Position numbers and translations under genes: made by a program. From the NCBI GenBank assembly GCA_022478985.1, contig JAKSZP010009255.1:62001-126000 (forward strand): a stretch of 64,000 nt of DNA, written 5' to 3'. Positions 1 through 11,454 of the stretch are shown piece after piece (positions within the stretch are counted from its first letter, which is position 1; each line of letters begins with the position of its first letter). The notes under the pieces were generated by a model that saw only the letters and a list, made by a program, of their open reading frames with translations, did no database searches and was not told the origin of the DNA. This DNA is from Massospora cicadina. Its lineage: Eukaryota; Entomophthoromycota; Entomophthoromycetes; Entomophthorales; Entomophthoraceae.

Positions 1-305
1 GCTGGCCACCCAAAGCCCAACTTTCAGCTTGGACCATCTTCAAAGAATCAGGGACGTAGACCCTACAGGGTAGATTTGTTTTATATGCAGTTTCCCTGGG
101 CACCTGGCACTTAGTTGCCCCCATTGTCAGATCCGTTACATACAGCAGGGTTAGTCCTACCAGGGAAAAGTTGTAGCGGGGTAGAGATGGGACTCTCTAC
201 CTTCAATATTCCAACCTTAAGCGTCCCACCTGAACCTATAAAAATATAAAAATCAGAAGTTCTTAGTACGATGACGCCTTCCTATATTAAAAGCTTGTTG
301 GAGGG
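1..305 (+). pseudogene. Element A gag 3' end (remnant)
   Basis: The window opens inside element A. The first codons read GHPKPNF, the position where the better preserved element B has GRPGHLTKFF in its zinc knuckle, so this is the end of gag (nucleocapsid part). The downstream stretch (gcggggtagagatgggactctc) aligns with bases 6490-6515 of element B, fixing the identity. Stops and frame breaks are frequent. The 5' LTR and the rest of gag lie outside the window. Confidence 0.55.
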
Positions 306-1352
306 GTGAATGTTTTGACAAAAGCACAATTTAAGTACATGGTGGAAGAAGGACCTCTTGAGCACCCAAACCTCACGCTATCAAATATTTTTAAAATTTA
401 TACAGATGAGCTGGATCTGTCCTCTGATGTGCCTTCTCTGAAAAGGGTAAACGTCGCCCTACCTGTGGACGCTATTGTGAGAGTATACCATAAAGTTGAT
501 GAGGGTATTATGGGCTTCCTTGTGAAAAATAATCCTTTAAATGTCCATGTATTAAAACCATTAAAATTCATCTTATCTGAGATTACATACTATGACATTG
601 TTGTAGCAAAACCTAAGTCCATGCAATAATAGATATGGGCGCTCAAGTTAACATATTTTCCACTAAATTGGTGGCAAAGCTGACTTTGAAACCTGATGTG
701 GAACATCAAATAATGTATGGGACCGCTGGAGCAGAAAACACAGTCTCTGAGAGAGCATACAGTGCGCTACCTTTGCAGTTTGGGTTAATTGTCATATTAG
801 CCCTGGTGATAGTGTTGCCAAATGAAAACAACAACATGTTAATTAAACCACTTACATGTGACACTTTGGGGTTATCGTTGATATGATGGAAGAGATCTTT
901 ATAATATTGGTTCATCAGATCCCAATTTACTTTAACTTTAGTGGAGTGCCATAGGATTCGGTGAACATAGGGCATATCAACCTTTCATATAGTGATGGGG
1001 TGATTTCAGTGCGCCATCATTGATTAAAAATAGAATTTGGGCCTTTCCATCAGCAAATATATGAATATTAAGGGCTGCCTCTCAGAGCTGATGGGTCTGT
1101 TTCCATCCCCTCTGGACGCCAGTCATAGTAAACACCAAGTTAGAGGTGGAAGTACCAGCTGTGCTCTATATGGAGGTCATTGGACTTTATCAGCAATTGC
1201 AGTTTGAGCCTCATTTGGCTTCAGGCATTATACTCCTGGGACATGGGGAGGCCAAGATGTTAGTAGAGAACTTACAAAAACAACCACTACAGATCTGCCA
1301 ACATCTTATAGTGGCGTATTTAAACTTGACCCACGTTAAGGAGGTCCTTTAG
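306..1352 (+). pseudogene. Element A aspartic protease and linker (degraded)
   Basis: Aspartic protease of a Ty3/gypsy polyprotein, which normally cleaves Gag-Pol. The open frame 306-629 runs into AIID-MGAQVNIFSTKL at about 623-665. The canonical active-site triplet is Asp-Thr-Gly; here Thr is Met because ACG became ATG at 635-637, a CpG to TpG change. Element B keeps DTGA at the same place. The following segment to about 886 matches the protease C-terminal half, and 1146-1352 matches the beta-rich linker between protease and RT (compare 7295-7597 of B). Several stops and shifts make it non-functional. Confidence 0.75.
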
Positions 1353-1531
1353 ATTCATGAGTTTGGGACACTGGATGAAGTTTGTCTAACAATTGACCCA
1401 CATTGCTGCGTAATGACTGTGGTACTGCGCAATGATTAATGAGGTTATTGGAAGAACTAATAATTGAACAATACCAATACTTCAAAAATACAAGAAGATT
1501 TTTGCTATTAATAACCATGATTTAGGATGCG

Positions 1532-2230
1532 GTGGGGGTGGTCCATCAGTTGGACACTAAAGATAATCCTCCCATAAGATCATGGCCAATTCAAAAATTG
1601 AGGGCAGCTGAGGAAATAGTGACTGATGAGGTTGAAAAGCTACTGGAGCAAAGGATGCTTGAACCTTTGAAGAATCCATGGGCTTCATCCATTCTTTTAA
1701 AAAAGAAGGACAGTACTAACTGAGTGGTAATAGACTACCAGAAGCTCAACAGTATCACCAAAAAGGACTCATATCCCTTGCCATGGATTGATGATGCTCT
1801 GGTTGGTTAAGCAAATCTCGTTACTGTTCAGCGATAGATTTGATATTGGTTACTGGCAAATCAAGTTGCCCATGGCGGAACAGGAGAAATGCGCCACTAT
1901 CACGTCCAAAGGGCTTTTCCAGCCAACACATATGCCAAAAGAGTTGTGTACCTCCGGCCACGTTCCAATGGGCAATGGATACCAGCCTTGGCGACTTGAA
2001 GCTGCCATGCGTACTCATTTACCTCAATGATATCAATTCTTTCGTGCATGTTTTCTGTGAAGCTTACTCAATTGGAGGAGGTATTCCGCCAGCTTACCAA
2101 GGCCAACATGAAGATTAAGTTCTGAAAATGTCACTTTATCAAGGATCAACTAGAGTACCTTGAGTTTGTGGTAGACATAAAGGGGCTGAAACCTCAGCCA
2201 GCCAAGGTGGAGGCTATTTAAAAAATTACT
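1532..2230 (+). pseudogene. Element A reverse transcriptase (degraded)
   Basis: Ty3/gypsy reverse transcriptase. The frame starting at 1532 has the usual N-terminal finger (TDEVEKLLEQRMLEPLKNPW, then SSILLKKKDS), then VIDYQKLNSITKKDSYPLP at about 1727-1785 after a stop. The palm continues through GYWQIKLP in a shifted frame and ends with IYLNDINSF at about 2017-2045. The catalytic YxDD is YLND because GAT became AAT at 2026-2028 after a C (CTC-GAT to CTC-AAT), so polymerase activity would be lost. The thumb follows (LEYLEFVVDIKGLKPQPAKVEA), again broken by stops. Confidence 0.8.
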
Positions 2231-2239
2231 CAGCTGACC

Positions 2240-2860
2240 AGTAAGCGGGACATACAGGTATTCTTAGGGGATGGTCAGCTACTAAAGACGCTTTATTAAC
2301 AACTTTAGTTGTATTGTGGGACCGCTATTTTAGTTGTTAAAAATGTATGCTATGTTTGAATGGATGAATTGCTGTCAACACTCTTTTGATACACTTTGGA
2401 TGGTAATCAATGCACCGGTACTACACTACCCAAATTTTGATAAGGAATTTATTGTCCAAATGGATGTTTCCCTTTTTGACGATGGGGCAGTTCTATCTCA
2501 AAAGGACAAATCAGGGGGAGGAGCATCCAGTTTCATACTGCAAGCATAGCTTAAACTGTCATGAATGCCATTACACCATGACCAAGTAGGAGTGCTTAGT
2601 GGAGATCTACGCATACTGGAAATTAAGGTTATATTTGAATGGGGCAAAGTTTAAAGCCATAATGGATCATGTGTTATTATTCTAGTTGCAGAATCTCAGA
2701 GAACCTGAGGTGCGTCTAGCCTCATGGGCTCTTAAGCTGCAGTCTAAAAACTTTGAAATCCTCCAAAACCTGGAGCAAAAATCAAATTGTGGATTGCTTA
2801 TCATTATTGCTAACCATTGCCATTATGGCGGATCTCAGTGACATAATTTACAATAAATGC
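2240..2860 (+). pseudogene. Element A RNase H (degraded)
   Basis: RNase H and connection domain following the RT. Recognisable pieces are NAPVLHYPNFDKEFIVQMDV at about 2409-2470 (D of the first catalytic position is in QMDVS), GAVLSQKD just after, then the shifted YTMTK-ECLVEIYAYWKLR area near 2570-2630 and the segment LQNLREPEVRLASWALKLQ near 2690-2745. The same order occurs in elements B, E and H. Frame breaks separate all pieces. Confidence 0.7.
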
Positions 2861-2929
2861 TCAGCGGGACATATGATGATGAACCGCCACAAGTCATCAA
2901 AGTACTAGATGGAATAAAGGCCAATACGT

Positions 2930-4030
2930 TCTAGAAGAATGGTGAATTATATAAGCGGATAAGGGATGCTACTCTGAAGTCTCAAGGCCTTCTAACCAAT
3001 CAAATATTATTATGAGTGCGCACTGAGCAGTTGAACATGGTGGAGTCTGTAAGACCCTGTAATTGTTGCAACCTCGGTACTATTGGGAGGTCATAACTTT
3101 GACGTGCTTGTAACCATTTCCTGCTGCCACCAGTGCCAAGTTGAAAAACCGTTTAACCAGAAGAATTCTTCTATGGTTATGAAATCATATTTTTCTTGGC
3201 ATAAGGTTTCCTTGGATGTTGTTGACCCTCTGCCTATAGGATCTAACCAGTCCAAATACATTTTATTGGCGATTACCAATTCCCCAGGTGGGTAGAAGCA
3301 TGGGAGATTAGGGATTTGGGGCAGTCTTAGTGGCCAAATCCATTATGGAATGCATTATCTAGCGTCATGGCTGCCCTGGGTTCATCCTTACCAAAACAAA
3401 ACTAACTTCACTTCCCACATCCTTCCCAAGCTAAACGAGCTGATGGCCATCTTCAGGGTTTTGATGACCCCATATTACCCAGAATCCAAATGGATGGTTG
3501 AGCGAGTTAATAGGACCTTAGTGAACATACTCCACAAACTGGTAGAAGATTGACCTACAGATTGGAATTTCCTCCTTTTCACCATCGTTTTTGCTTACAA
3601 TATTAGTTATCATTCTGCAACAGGGAAGAATCCCTTCCAGTTACTATGTGGACAACACCCAGCTCTTCCAGCACTGCTCTATGCTTACATGAAAGATACC
3701 AGAAGAATGGACCCGCAACACTACCTGACCAGTCTAACAATTACACTGATTAAGCTGCAAACCAAAGCATAAATTATTCAGTTTAGCCAAAAAGAAAAAG
3801 AAACATGCTGCCAATCAGGTATGGTGTAGCAGTCTAGCTCATTTCAAAGATGGAAACATGGTTCTATTACATGACCAACATGTGTTTGGCTGGAAGCACA
3901 AGTCGGCCAACATCTAGATTGGTCCGTTTGAGATAATTGAGAAAATGTGCATCAACACCTAAAATATCAAGGACCCCATGAGAGGCGGATCTTTAATAGA
4001 GTGCATGCAAGTTCCTTTGGGCATATAAAC
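2930..4030 (+). pseudogene. Element A integrase (degraded)
   Basis: Integrase of element A. VTISCCHQCQVEKPF at about 3110-3155 is the CxxC half of the HHCC zinc module, followed by the first Asp in SLDVVDPLPIG (about 3211-3243). The second catalytic region is damaged. The third catalytic Glu is kept in KWMVERVNRTLVNIL at about 3488-3530; elements B, C and H have Lys there. A C-terminal segment reaches about 4020 (LYHDQHVFGWKHKSAN-like), and the LTR starts about 45 bases later. No frame is open across the domain. Confidence 0.75.
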
Positions 4031-4064
4031 AATAAGAGACTTATTGTCCAGTCAAGAGGGGTAA

Positions 4065-4394
4065 TGTTGAGATTCTGATATGACTGGATGATAAGCCCTA
4101 AGTAGTTTTGGTAGAATAGGTGAGATTGGCCGAACTGAGGGGTATGATAATATTAATGATAGCACCTAGACATAAGGTGATTGGGTGATATTGAGCTTTA
4201 AATGAATATCTAAAGAATAGCTTCCAAATCAGGTGATAAGGCGATGTCAATGTACTATAGATAATTAGTAGATCAAATCAGAATAAGGCGATTGTGAATT
4301 CAATAAATAGTAGACTCAGCTGGAACCAATGAGAATATGGCTGAAATGAGTAATCTAGAAAAAGGTCAGTATTGACTGAAGTCTATGATATAAA
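4065..4394 (+). repeat. Element A 3' LTR, 5' part
   Basis: A purine-rich tract (gaggggtaa, 4056-4064) is followed by TGTTGAGATTCTGATATGAC, which aligns with the start of the element B LTR (TGTTGCAATTCCAATATGAC at 11455). The sequence follows the B LTR in order, including repeated AAGGYGAT motifs, until about 4394, where the B 5' LTR begins. A probable continuation lies at 12010-12190 beyond element B, suggesting B was inserted into this LTR. Confidence 0.65.
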
Positions 4395-4397
4395 GCA

Positions 4398-4896
4398 AGT
4401 CACGATTCCAATATATCTGGACAATAAAGCCTGAAACAACTAGGGCGGATTGGTTCCTCTGACCATGAGATCAACTATGTGTATTTGAGTCCCTCGAGAT
4501 GAGGCAATATTGGGAAATAACAGATTATCATTGGATTGCCTTCAAATAAGCAAATAAGGCATAAGGCGATGTTGACATTCGATAGATATGATCTAGATCA
4601 CCTCAAATTAGGGCAGTAGGGACCTGAAGAATAACAAGCCAAAACTAAGGAGAATAGCGGAATAGAATATTCCAAGCTATGGGAGTGGTATTCCCTAAAG
4701 CTGATGTATATAAGTGAGATAGGCGATTGAGAGAAGAAGGTTGTTAATAGTAGAGAGATAACAGAACAGTGAAAGGTCGCTGTATTTATAAAAACAGATA
4801 AAAAGAATGTTGCGACGATTGCTCCTATTTTTTAGTATATTTTTCAAGTATGTCAAAAGGACCGACAATCCCCACCATAATCTATCTGTTGTTTCA
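4398..4896 (+). repeat. Element B 5' LTR
   Basis: Aligns over its length with 11455-11958. It contains a TATATAAG box at 4707-4714, conserved at 11771-11778 in the other LTR, and the shared block AGAAGAAGGTTGTTAATAG about 20 bases downstream. The start is degraded (AGTCACGATTCC against TGTTGCAATTCC in the 3' LTR), a difference explained by CpG loss in both copies. The end is set by a possible primer-binding site starting TGGGTTCAAAATG at 4897, so the right boundary is approximate. Confidence 0.8.
4707..4714 (+). promoter_or_regulatory. TATA box in element B LTR
   Basis: TATATAAG in the 5' LTR, conserved in position and flanks in the 3' LTR at 11771-11778. It is the likely RNA polymerase II promoter for the element's transcript; transcription start is expected about 25-30 bases downstream. 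Confidence 0.55.
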
Positions 4897-5039
4897 TGGG
4901 TTCAAAATGTGCAATATTACAGTGGATTCTAACAATACCAGCTGAAGTTAGAATAGTGGTGCTCTCTACAGGGGGCCCATTGATCAACCACTAAAAGCTT
5001 AGAATCTCCATTCACTGGCTATGTATCATAAAGCCTGCG

Positions 5040-6475
5040 TTGCTGGGGAATCTTCACGAAATGCTTCACAAGCTGAATATAAGGAACTCAAACTCACCTT
5101 AGATGCAGTGCTAAAAAACAGGATGAACTTCTTAAAGAACAAAATGCCATTATGCACGAGCTTTACACCACATTAAGTCAAATCCAAATTCTGGGTCAAC
5201 AAAACAAGGACCTAGATAATCGTTTGGATGATACCACCAAATGGCTGCAATATGCAGAGCGGAAATAGAGCAAAACCTCCTGGTCCTCTCATTGGGAAGA
5301 GGACGTATGACAAGGGAGGGCACAATATGAGAAGAATATATAATGCTGGTCAGAGCTACTACACCCAGGATGGTAGCTCTGGATATGTGTATGAGTCAGA
5401 GAGCAAATTTCCTCAAGTGATGGTGGTGCTGCCAAAAGTAGAAGGCCATGATACCCCCAAAGCATCAAACATCCCAACTTCTACTGGACCAGCTTTTCAT
5501 CAAGAAAATGCTTTTAAATCTTGACCCATTCCTCAGTATGCCCCAAAAATTCATGAACGGGACAAAGAGGTCAATATTGAGAAACTGCCTCCATTTGAGC
5601 AAAATAGGAATATCCATGGCTTTTCAAACAGTTTGATTTTCCAGTAGAAGGTGCATCCAATCGATAAAAAGCCAAACTGTTAATATCTGCCTTGGATGTT
5701 GGGAGTGCCATTTAAATCACTTGTTACTCTCTAAGCAGCTCTGTTACCTATTGGGATGTAAAAGATACTGTGCTTTGTCTGTTTGGGGGCAACTCAAAGA
5801 TGTCACAGCGGAAGGCAAAATTCTTGACAATTGAATTCCGCCATAACGAGACTCTCATGGAATTCACTGACTAATTTATGATGGAAGCTAATGTGCTGAT
5901 TGGGGCAGGATACTTAGTGGAAGCTAACTTGTGCATCTTAATGACCTCCACGTTAAAAGCCATACTGAGAGCTTCACAATGTCATTTTGCCAATTCTGGA
6001 TGATGACTTCCCCCTTCTCAAAATTGTACAGTTTTTGCATTGCATATCCCCTAACTTTCCGCCACCAAATATGGAACGTAAAACTACCACCTCTAATGTA
6101 CCCTCTTATGCAGGAGAATAAACTCATCTGACTCATGTTCCGCCTACCAACCCTCAGCTTTAAAAAAATTCCGCGCCTCGTCCTCAGCTGAATTATTCTA
6201 ACTAGTTTGGTTACTGCCCTGGACTAAATTATGAAAATTTGTAACAAACTAACTACTGCCCAGGACCTAGATACGCTTAATGTCACCAATCATCTTACTA
6301 ACCTGGTTCTGGTTATGCCAAATGTCCCCAAACCTTCAAACCTGAGCCCTCTTATGAAAATCAAGGATGGGGCTCTTATGGGGTTAGTTGCTATGAATGT
6401 GGTCGCCCTGGCCACTTGACAAAATTTTTCCCTAACTATCATGTGTACTATGTGCACCATGATCGATACTACCAG
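5040..6475 (+). pseudogene. Element B gag with coiled coil and broken zinc knuckle
   Basis: Structural Gag protein remnant. The N-terminal part, read through several frames at about 5070-5270, is rich in heptad-like leucines and charged residues (TTLSQIQILGQQNKDLDNRL), indicating a coiled coil. Around 5800-5940 lies a conserved gag core (KAKFLTIEFRHNETLMEFTD). The C-terminal zinc knuckle at 6389-6430 reads CYECGRPGHLTKFF: CX2CX4HX4C with the last Cys changed to Phe. Multiple stops. A gag family match is based on order and the zinc knuckle, not on a profile search. Confidence 0.65.
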
Positions 6476-6778
6476 GCAAAAGTTGGGGCGGAGTAGAGAC
6501 AGGAATCTCTACCTCCACGATCCCAACCCTAAATGTCCCTGAATCAATATTAGTATATCACCAGTAGTCCCTAGTATGATGATGAAAGCTTATACCAGCA
6601 TCCAGTTGGAGGAGTAAATGTAATGACATGAGCTCAGGCCAATGCCATGGTGGATGAAGGATCTTTGGAGCAACCAAAGCTGTACGCCTGCCAAATTATT
6701 GATTAAGCTTCCTTGGACAAGCTGGATTCTGCCGCGGATGGCCAACTCTGAAAGGAGTAAACGTTGGCCTTCTGGTAG

Positions 6779-7597
6779 ATGCCATTGTTAAAGAATAACC
6801 AAAAGTCGGTGAGAAGTAATGAGTTTATTGAAAAAAGAGATCCTGTAAATGTTGATGTATTAAACAGTCATTATTCTTCTTATTCTGAGTGTGCATACTG
6901 TAATATTTTTGTAGTGAATGATAGTGTTCATGCTATAATAGATACAGGCGCTCCAGTCATCATAGTTTCTACTAATTTGATTGTAAAGTTGACATTAAGC
7001 TGGATGTGGACTTTCAAATGGTGTATGGGACCGTTGGAGCAGAAAGCATTGTCTCTGAGGGAGCGTAAAGTGCGCTACCTTTGCAATTTGGGTCCATTGT
7101 CATTGTAGCACCGATGATTGTGCTACCAAACAAAAATTACAAATTGCTAATTGAAACTGCTTTCCTGCAACATTTTGGGGCTGTAGATGGTATGAAGGAG
7201 GAGACTTTGCCATTTTGGGACAGCAGATCCCAATTTACTTCACCTTTAGTGGAGTGCCAAATGATCCTAAGCACATCAACCTTGCATATAGTGATTGAGT
7301 GATGCCAGTTTTCTATCATCAACTGAAAAACAAGACTGGCCCCTTCCCCAGAAGATATATGAATCCCAAGGGATACCTCTCCGAGCTGCAGGGCCTATAT
7401 CTATTCCTTCTGGACAGCAAGTTCTTGTGAACACTGAGTTAGAAGTGGAAGTGCCTGCTGGGCTTTATGGGGAAATCATTGGCCCTATCATAAAACACAG
7501 CTTGAGCATAATGTGGTTCCAAGGATTATACTCAGGCCATGGGGAGAGTAAGGTTTTATTAGCAAATATTCAGAACGAACCAATGCAAATCTGCTAA
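6779..7597 (+). pseudogene. Element B protease and linker
   Basis: The frame 6779-7108 carries AIIDTGAPVIIVSTN at about 6931-6975, a retroviral-type aspartic protease active site with an intact DTG triad (Thr codon ACA). A shifted frame continues the protease flap and C-terminus (LQFGSIVIVAPMIVLPNKNY) around 7075-7140. The following frame 7295-7597 is the beta-strand-rich linker before RT, with SIPSGQQVLVNTELEVEVPA. The same modules in the same order occur in A and, less well kept, in H. Confidence 0.75.
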
Positions 7598-7799
7598 CAC
7601 CATATAGTGGCATATTTACACTTGACCTCAATCAAGGAGGCCCTTCAGGCTCATGATATTTGTTCATTGAATAAATTTGGCCTAACAGTCAAACCTTTGG
7701 CCAGCGTAATGACAGTTGTACCATGTAAAACTTAATAGGGCTATTGGAAGAACAAAAAAAGCGCTAGCTTTATTTCAAAAGTGCAAGGACTTTTTTGCT

Positions 7800-8337
7800 G
7801 TTGACAATCATGATTTATGGTGTGCTTGGGGGGTGGTCCATTGATTGAACACAGGAGATCATCCTCACATAAGGTTTTTGCTGATCCGTTGATTGAGGAA
7901 TGTGGTGACGTTTTCATTAAGGAAATTGATAAGTTCGCTGGAGCAAGGAATGATTGAACTGTCCAAGAATCTATGGGCTTCACCTGTTCTGGTTTGTAAA
8001 AAAAAAAGGACAGCACCAACTGCATAGTAATAGACTACTGGAAGCTCAATAGTATTACAAAAAAGACTCATACCACTTGCACCGGATTGATAATGCTTTG
8101 GATTGGTTAGGGGAAGTTTATTAACTTCTTGGTGATAGACTTGATATTAGGTTAATGGAAAATCAAGTTACCCATGGTGGAACAGGAAAAATGCGCTGTA
8201 ATCACATCTAAAAAGCCTTTTCCAACCAACCAGAATGCCTCAAGGGCTGTGTTATGCCCCAGCTACGTTCCAACGAGCCATAGATAATATCCTTGGTGAT
8301 CTGAGCTATTGTGCATAATTGTATACCATGATGATTG
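7800..8337 (+). pseudogene. Element B reverse transcriptase, N-terminal part
   Basis: RT fingers and palm in several frames: the VVHQLNTGDHPH-like start near 7830, the VIDYxKLNSITKKDSYP region at 8028-8075, and the MPQGLCYAPATFQRAI-like palm near 8245-8285 with LGDLSYCA at 8292-8315. The sequence stops at the position where the YLDD motif should follow; the next element-B codons appear only at about 9361, after an inserted ~1 kb. The active-site motif itself is therefore split by the insertion. Confidence 0.7.
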
Positions 8338-9360
8338 TCAGAAAATTGACTAAGGGCTCTGTAAATTACAGGCTAACCCGTATGAAGACTGTTCAGCCCT
8401 TGCCTTTTTGCCTTAGGCGATGGGGCCAGCAGCGCCGGCTAACCCCTTGGCATTTCACCTGCGCCATTTGGGGATCCCCTAGCCTAATCCCTAACCAACT
8501 AAATAGATAATAAACTTATAACTAAAGGTAAAATAAGCAAAGGGATATGTTTATTGAAAGGGAAGCGCCAGGTATCTATACTATTTACAAAAGGGCTACT
8601 GCGCCCACCGCCGACCTATTGGCTCTTCCACTGGTTCTTCAAGCCAACCACTTCTCTTCTTCTTCTACTGCTTCTTCTACATTATCCTTTTCCCTGGCGT
8701 TGACCCTCTCGCTCCATCCTTCCCAATGTCCAAATTAGTTTTAACTCATCCTTGGCCTTTTTTTGCCGGTGAGGCATATAGATAATTATTCTAATTAAAC
8801 GTAAAATTTGTATTTGATCTTTGAGGTGATAATAATGCACCAGAAACCACTTCAGTTGCTCACTTTGACTCAGAATATCTCAGCATCTCGCCAACATCAC
8901 TTCTCATCTTATCTAATAATAAGTGAGGCACCAGAAACAACTTTGGCCACCTCAAACTCATAATTGTTGGATCCGCCAACATCATATTATCAGGCAGCAA
9001 ATTCATGGATGAACAATTGAAACTAATACATTGGCTTTCCACTGGAAATCCCACAATGGACCACAATTGGCCATTGGCGTTGACCACTGATTATGCTGAC
9101 TGATATCAATTGGATCATCCTCGGCTATTAGTCACCAGTGATTCTTATACTAATTTGGGGCCACCAATCGACCCCAATCGAACCTAAATACCAAACTTGG
9201 TGGAATACTAATTTTGGCTCAACCCAAATTGGGGAGCAACTAACCAGAAATCATATGAAATAACACGAAATTCAGTCAATAAGCCATTCCGCTTGGATTA
9301 GCCATTTCATCTCAAATAACGCTAGATCATTGGAGGATTCCATCTGGTTAAAATTCTGTC
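8338..9360. mobile_element. ~1 kb insertion of unknown class in element B RT
   Basis: Sequence that interrupts the RT of element B and has no coding similarity I can recognise. The flanks fit the RT before (LGDLSYC) and after (VNDVEVFSQTLSEHF) the gap. The ends are faintly inverted (CAGAAAATTGAC on the left; the complement of the right end reads CAGAATTTTAAC), and the bordering ATGATGATTG and AATGATGTTG could be an imperfect target duplication. Interior features are a pyrimidine-rich run at 8640-8700 and CACCAGAAAC repeated at 8838 and 8929. A non-autonomous DNA transposon is one option; a solo LTR is another. Confidence 0.35.
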
Positions 9361-10310
9361 AATGATGTTGAAGTTTTCTCTCAAACCTTGTCAGAGCACT
9401 TTGTGAATATAGAATCAGTATTCTGCTGGCTCGCTGAGGCAAACATCAAAATTAAGCCTTTTTTTTTTAGTACTAGATGGTCCCAACCCAACATCAAAAT
9501 TAAGCCTTGAAAATGTAAATTCTTCAAAGATCAGTTGGAATACCTGGGGTTTGTGGTAGACTCCAAGGGGCTGAAATCACAGCTGGCTAAGGTGGAGGCC
9601 ATCCACAAAATAAATACACCTAATAGCAAACATGACATACAGTTAATTTTGGTAATGGTCAGTTACTACCAGTTCTTCACCCCTAACTTTAATTGTATTG
9701 GGGGCCACTATTTGAGTTGTTAAAAAAGGATGCTGTGTTTGAATGGACAGAACGTCATCAATATGTCTTTGATATACTAATAATGGCGCTGATCAGTGTA
9801 CCAGTGATATACTATCCAAACTTCAATTGAGAGTTTAGTATTTAGTCGGATGCATCCCTTTCTACTGTTGGGGAATTTCTTTCTCAGAAAGATGACGAGG
9901 GAGAGGATCATCCATTTGCATACTGCAGTCAAAGTCTGAACTGCCATGAGTATAATTATACATAACTGAGTGGGAGTGCTTAGTGGTGATCTACACATAT
10001 AAGCAATATAGAGTCTACTTGCATTGAGTAAAGTTTTAGTTTGTAACAGATCACATGTCATTACATTGGCAACAGAACCTCAAGGATCCTGAAGGGCGGT
10101 TGGCTAGATGGGCTCTCAAGCTGCAGGCTTATGTATTCGAGATCCTTCATTACCCAAGAGTAAAGCATCAGAACGCCAACTGTCTATACCAATTGCCAAC
10201 CATCACTGTGATGGTGGATCTCAGTGATGTGATGTATAATAAGATAATTAGTGGTAAATATGATGACAAACCACCCCAAGTGATCAAAGTGTTAAATGAG
10301 ATGTGAATGA
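9361..10310 (+). pseudogene. Element B RT thumb and RNase H
   Basis: Continues the RT after the insertion: VFSQTLSEHF, then LAEANIKIK at about 9433-9458, interrupted by the 29-base LINE-tail insertion, then KCKFFKDQLEYLGFVVDSKG at 9512-9571 and the connection segment. RNase H follows in broken frames: the VYYPNFN area at about 9805-9830, a short piece near 9890-9930, and a frame from 10055 with LQNLKDPEGRLARWALKLQA, the usual end of gypsy RNase H. Several stops. Confidence 0.75.
9442..9508 (-). mobile_element. 29-base LINE G tail insertion with 19-bp duplication
   Basis: Bases 9461-9489 read, on the minus strand, GGGTTGGGACCATCTAGTAC followed by TAAAAAAAA. This equals the last bases of LINE G (32055-32080) with one mismatch. 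The insertion is flanked by a perfect direct repeat, aacatcaaaattaagcctt, at 9442-9460 and 9490-9508. The interrupted codons belong to element B RT. It is a target-primed insertion truncated almost to nothing. Confidence 0.9.
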
Positions 10311-10319
10311 ATACCTTCC

Positions 10320-11410
10320 AATGGAATGGAGAACTGTATATGCGGATTGGTGATTCACTGGTGAACTTTCCGCAACCCTCAGCATGGCCTGAAATTTTTT
10401 ACATGAGCGCCCACAAGGAAGTTGGACATGGTGTTGTACACAAGACAATTAGCTGTTATGACCTCAGTACTATTGAGAAAGTATGAACTTTAACGTGATC
10501 AAAACCATTTCCTGTTGCCATCAGTGTCAAGTGGAGAAGCCATTCCACTGAAAGACCTTGTACCATCTAGTGAAACCACATTTTTCTTGGCATATGGTTT
10601 AGCTCAATGTTTTTGGCCCTCTTCCAATGGGAGCCAACCGGTGTAAGTAAATTCTGGTGGCTATTGATCACTTGATCAGGTGGGTTGAAGCTCAGGTGAT
10701 ACGTGATGTGGGGGCAGTCACAGTGGCCAAGTTTGTAATGGAGTGTAATATTTAATGACACGGCTATCCTCAGTTCATTCTCACTGATAATGGAACCAAC
10801 TTCACCTTGCACATCCTCCCCGAATTTAATGAACTTATGGGTATCCACAGGGTTCTGATGACTCCATATCACCTTGAGTCCAATGGAATGGTCAAACGGG
10901 TTAATGGGACCTTGGTGAACATACTACAGAATTTTGTAACAGATCAACCTTCTGTTTGAGTTCCCTCCTTTCATCACTGCCATGATATTATAATAGTTAC
11001 CATTCCGCCATGGGGAAGAGCCCCTTTCAATTACTATACATAAGACACCCAGTTCTTCCAGCATTACTTTATTTGTGCATAGAAGACACCAGCAGATTTG
11101 AACCCCACCACTATTTTAACTACCCTTGCAAACACTTTGATCAAATTGCAAACTGAAGCATATTCCTTCAGCATTGCCAATAAGATCATAAATCAGGCTG
11201 CTGATCTGGTACGTTATAGTGGGTTGGCACAGTTCAAAGAAAACGATATGGTTCTCTTTCATCTTTTACATGGGTTCAGGCAGTTACACAGGTTAGCCAG
11301 TACTTGGATTGTCCATTTAAAGTCATAAAGAAAACTGAAGTCAATGCTTATACCATCAAGGACCCCGCAAGTGGTAAGATCATTAACTGAGTGCACAGGA
11401 AGTTCCTCCA
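10320..11410 (+). pseudogene. Element B integrase (degraded)
   Basis: Integrase domains in order: HKEVGHGVVHKTI near 10413-10450 (HH part), ISCCHQCQVEKP near 10509-10545 (CxxC part), the first Asp region LNVFGPLPMGANR near 10595-10640 (Asp replaced by Asn), the second in ILTDNGTNFTLHIL at about 10780-10825, and the third region SNGMVKRVNGTLVNIL at about 10879-10930. The catalytic Glu of DDE is Lys (AAA, 10894-10896), following GTC, which fits CpG loss from GTC-GAA. The C-terminal part reaches about 11410. Confidence 0.8.
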
Positions 11411-11454
11411 ACCATATAAGCAATAGGAGTCTTATCATCCAATCATGGGGTTAA

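Noticed and set aside
7295..7597. A dUTPase-like domain in the protease-RT linker
   Set aside because: Only a vague beta-strand pattern (VPAGLYGEIIGP); the dUTPase motifs are not present.
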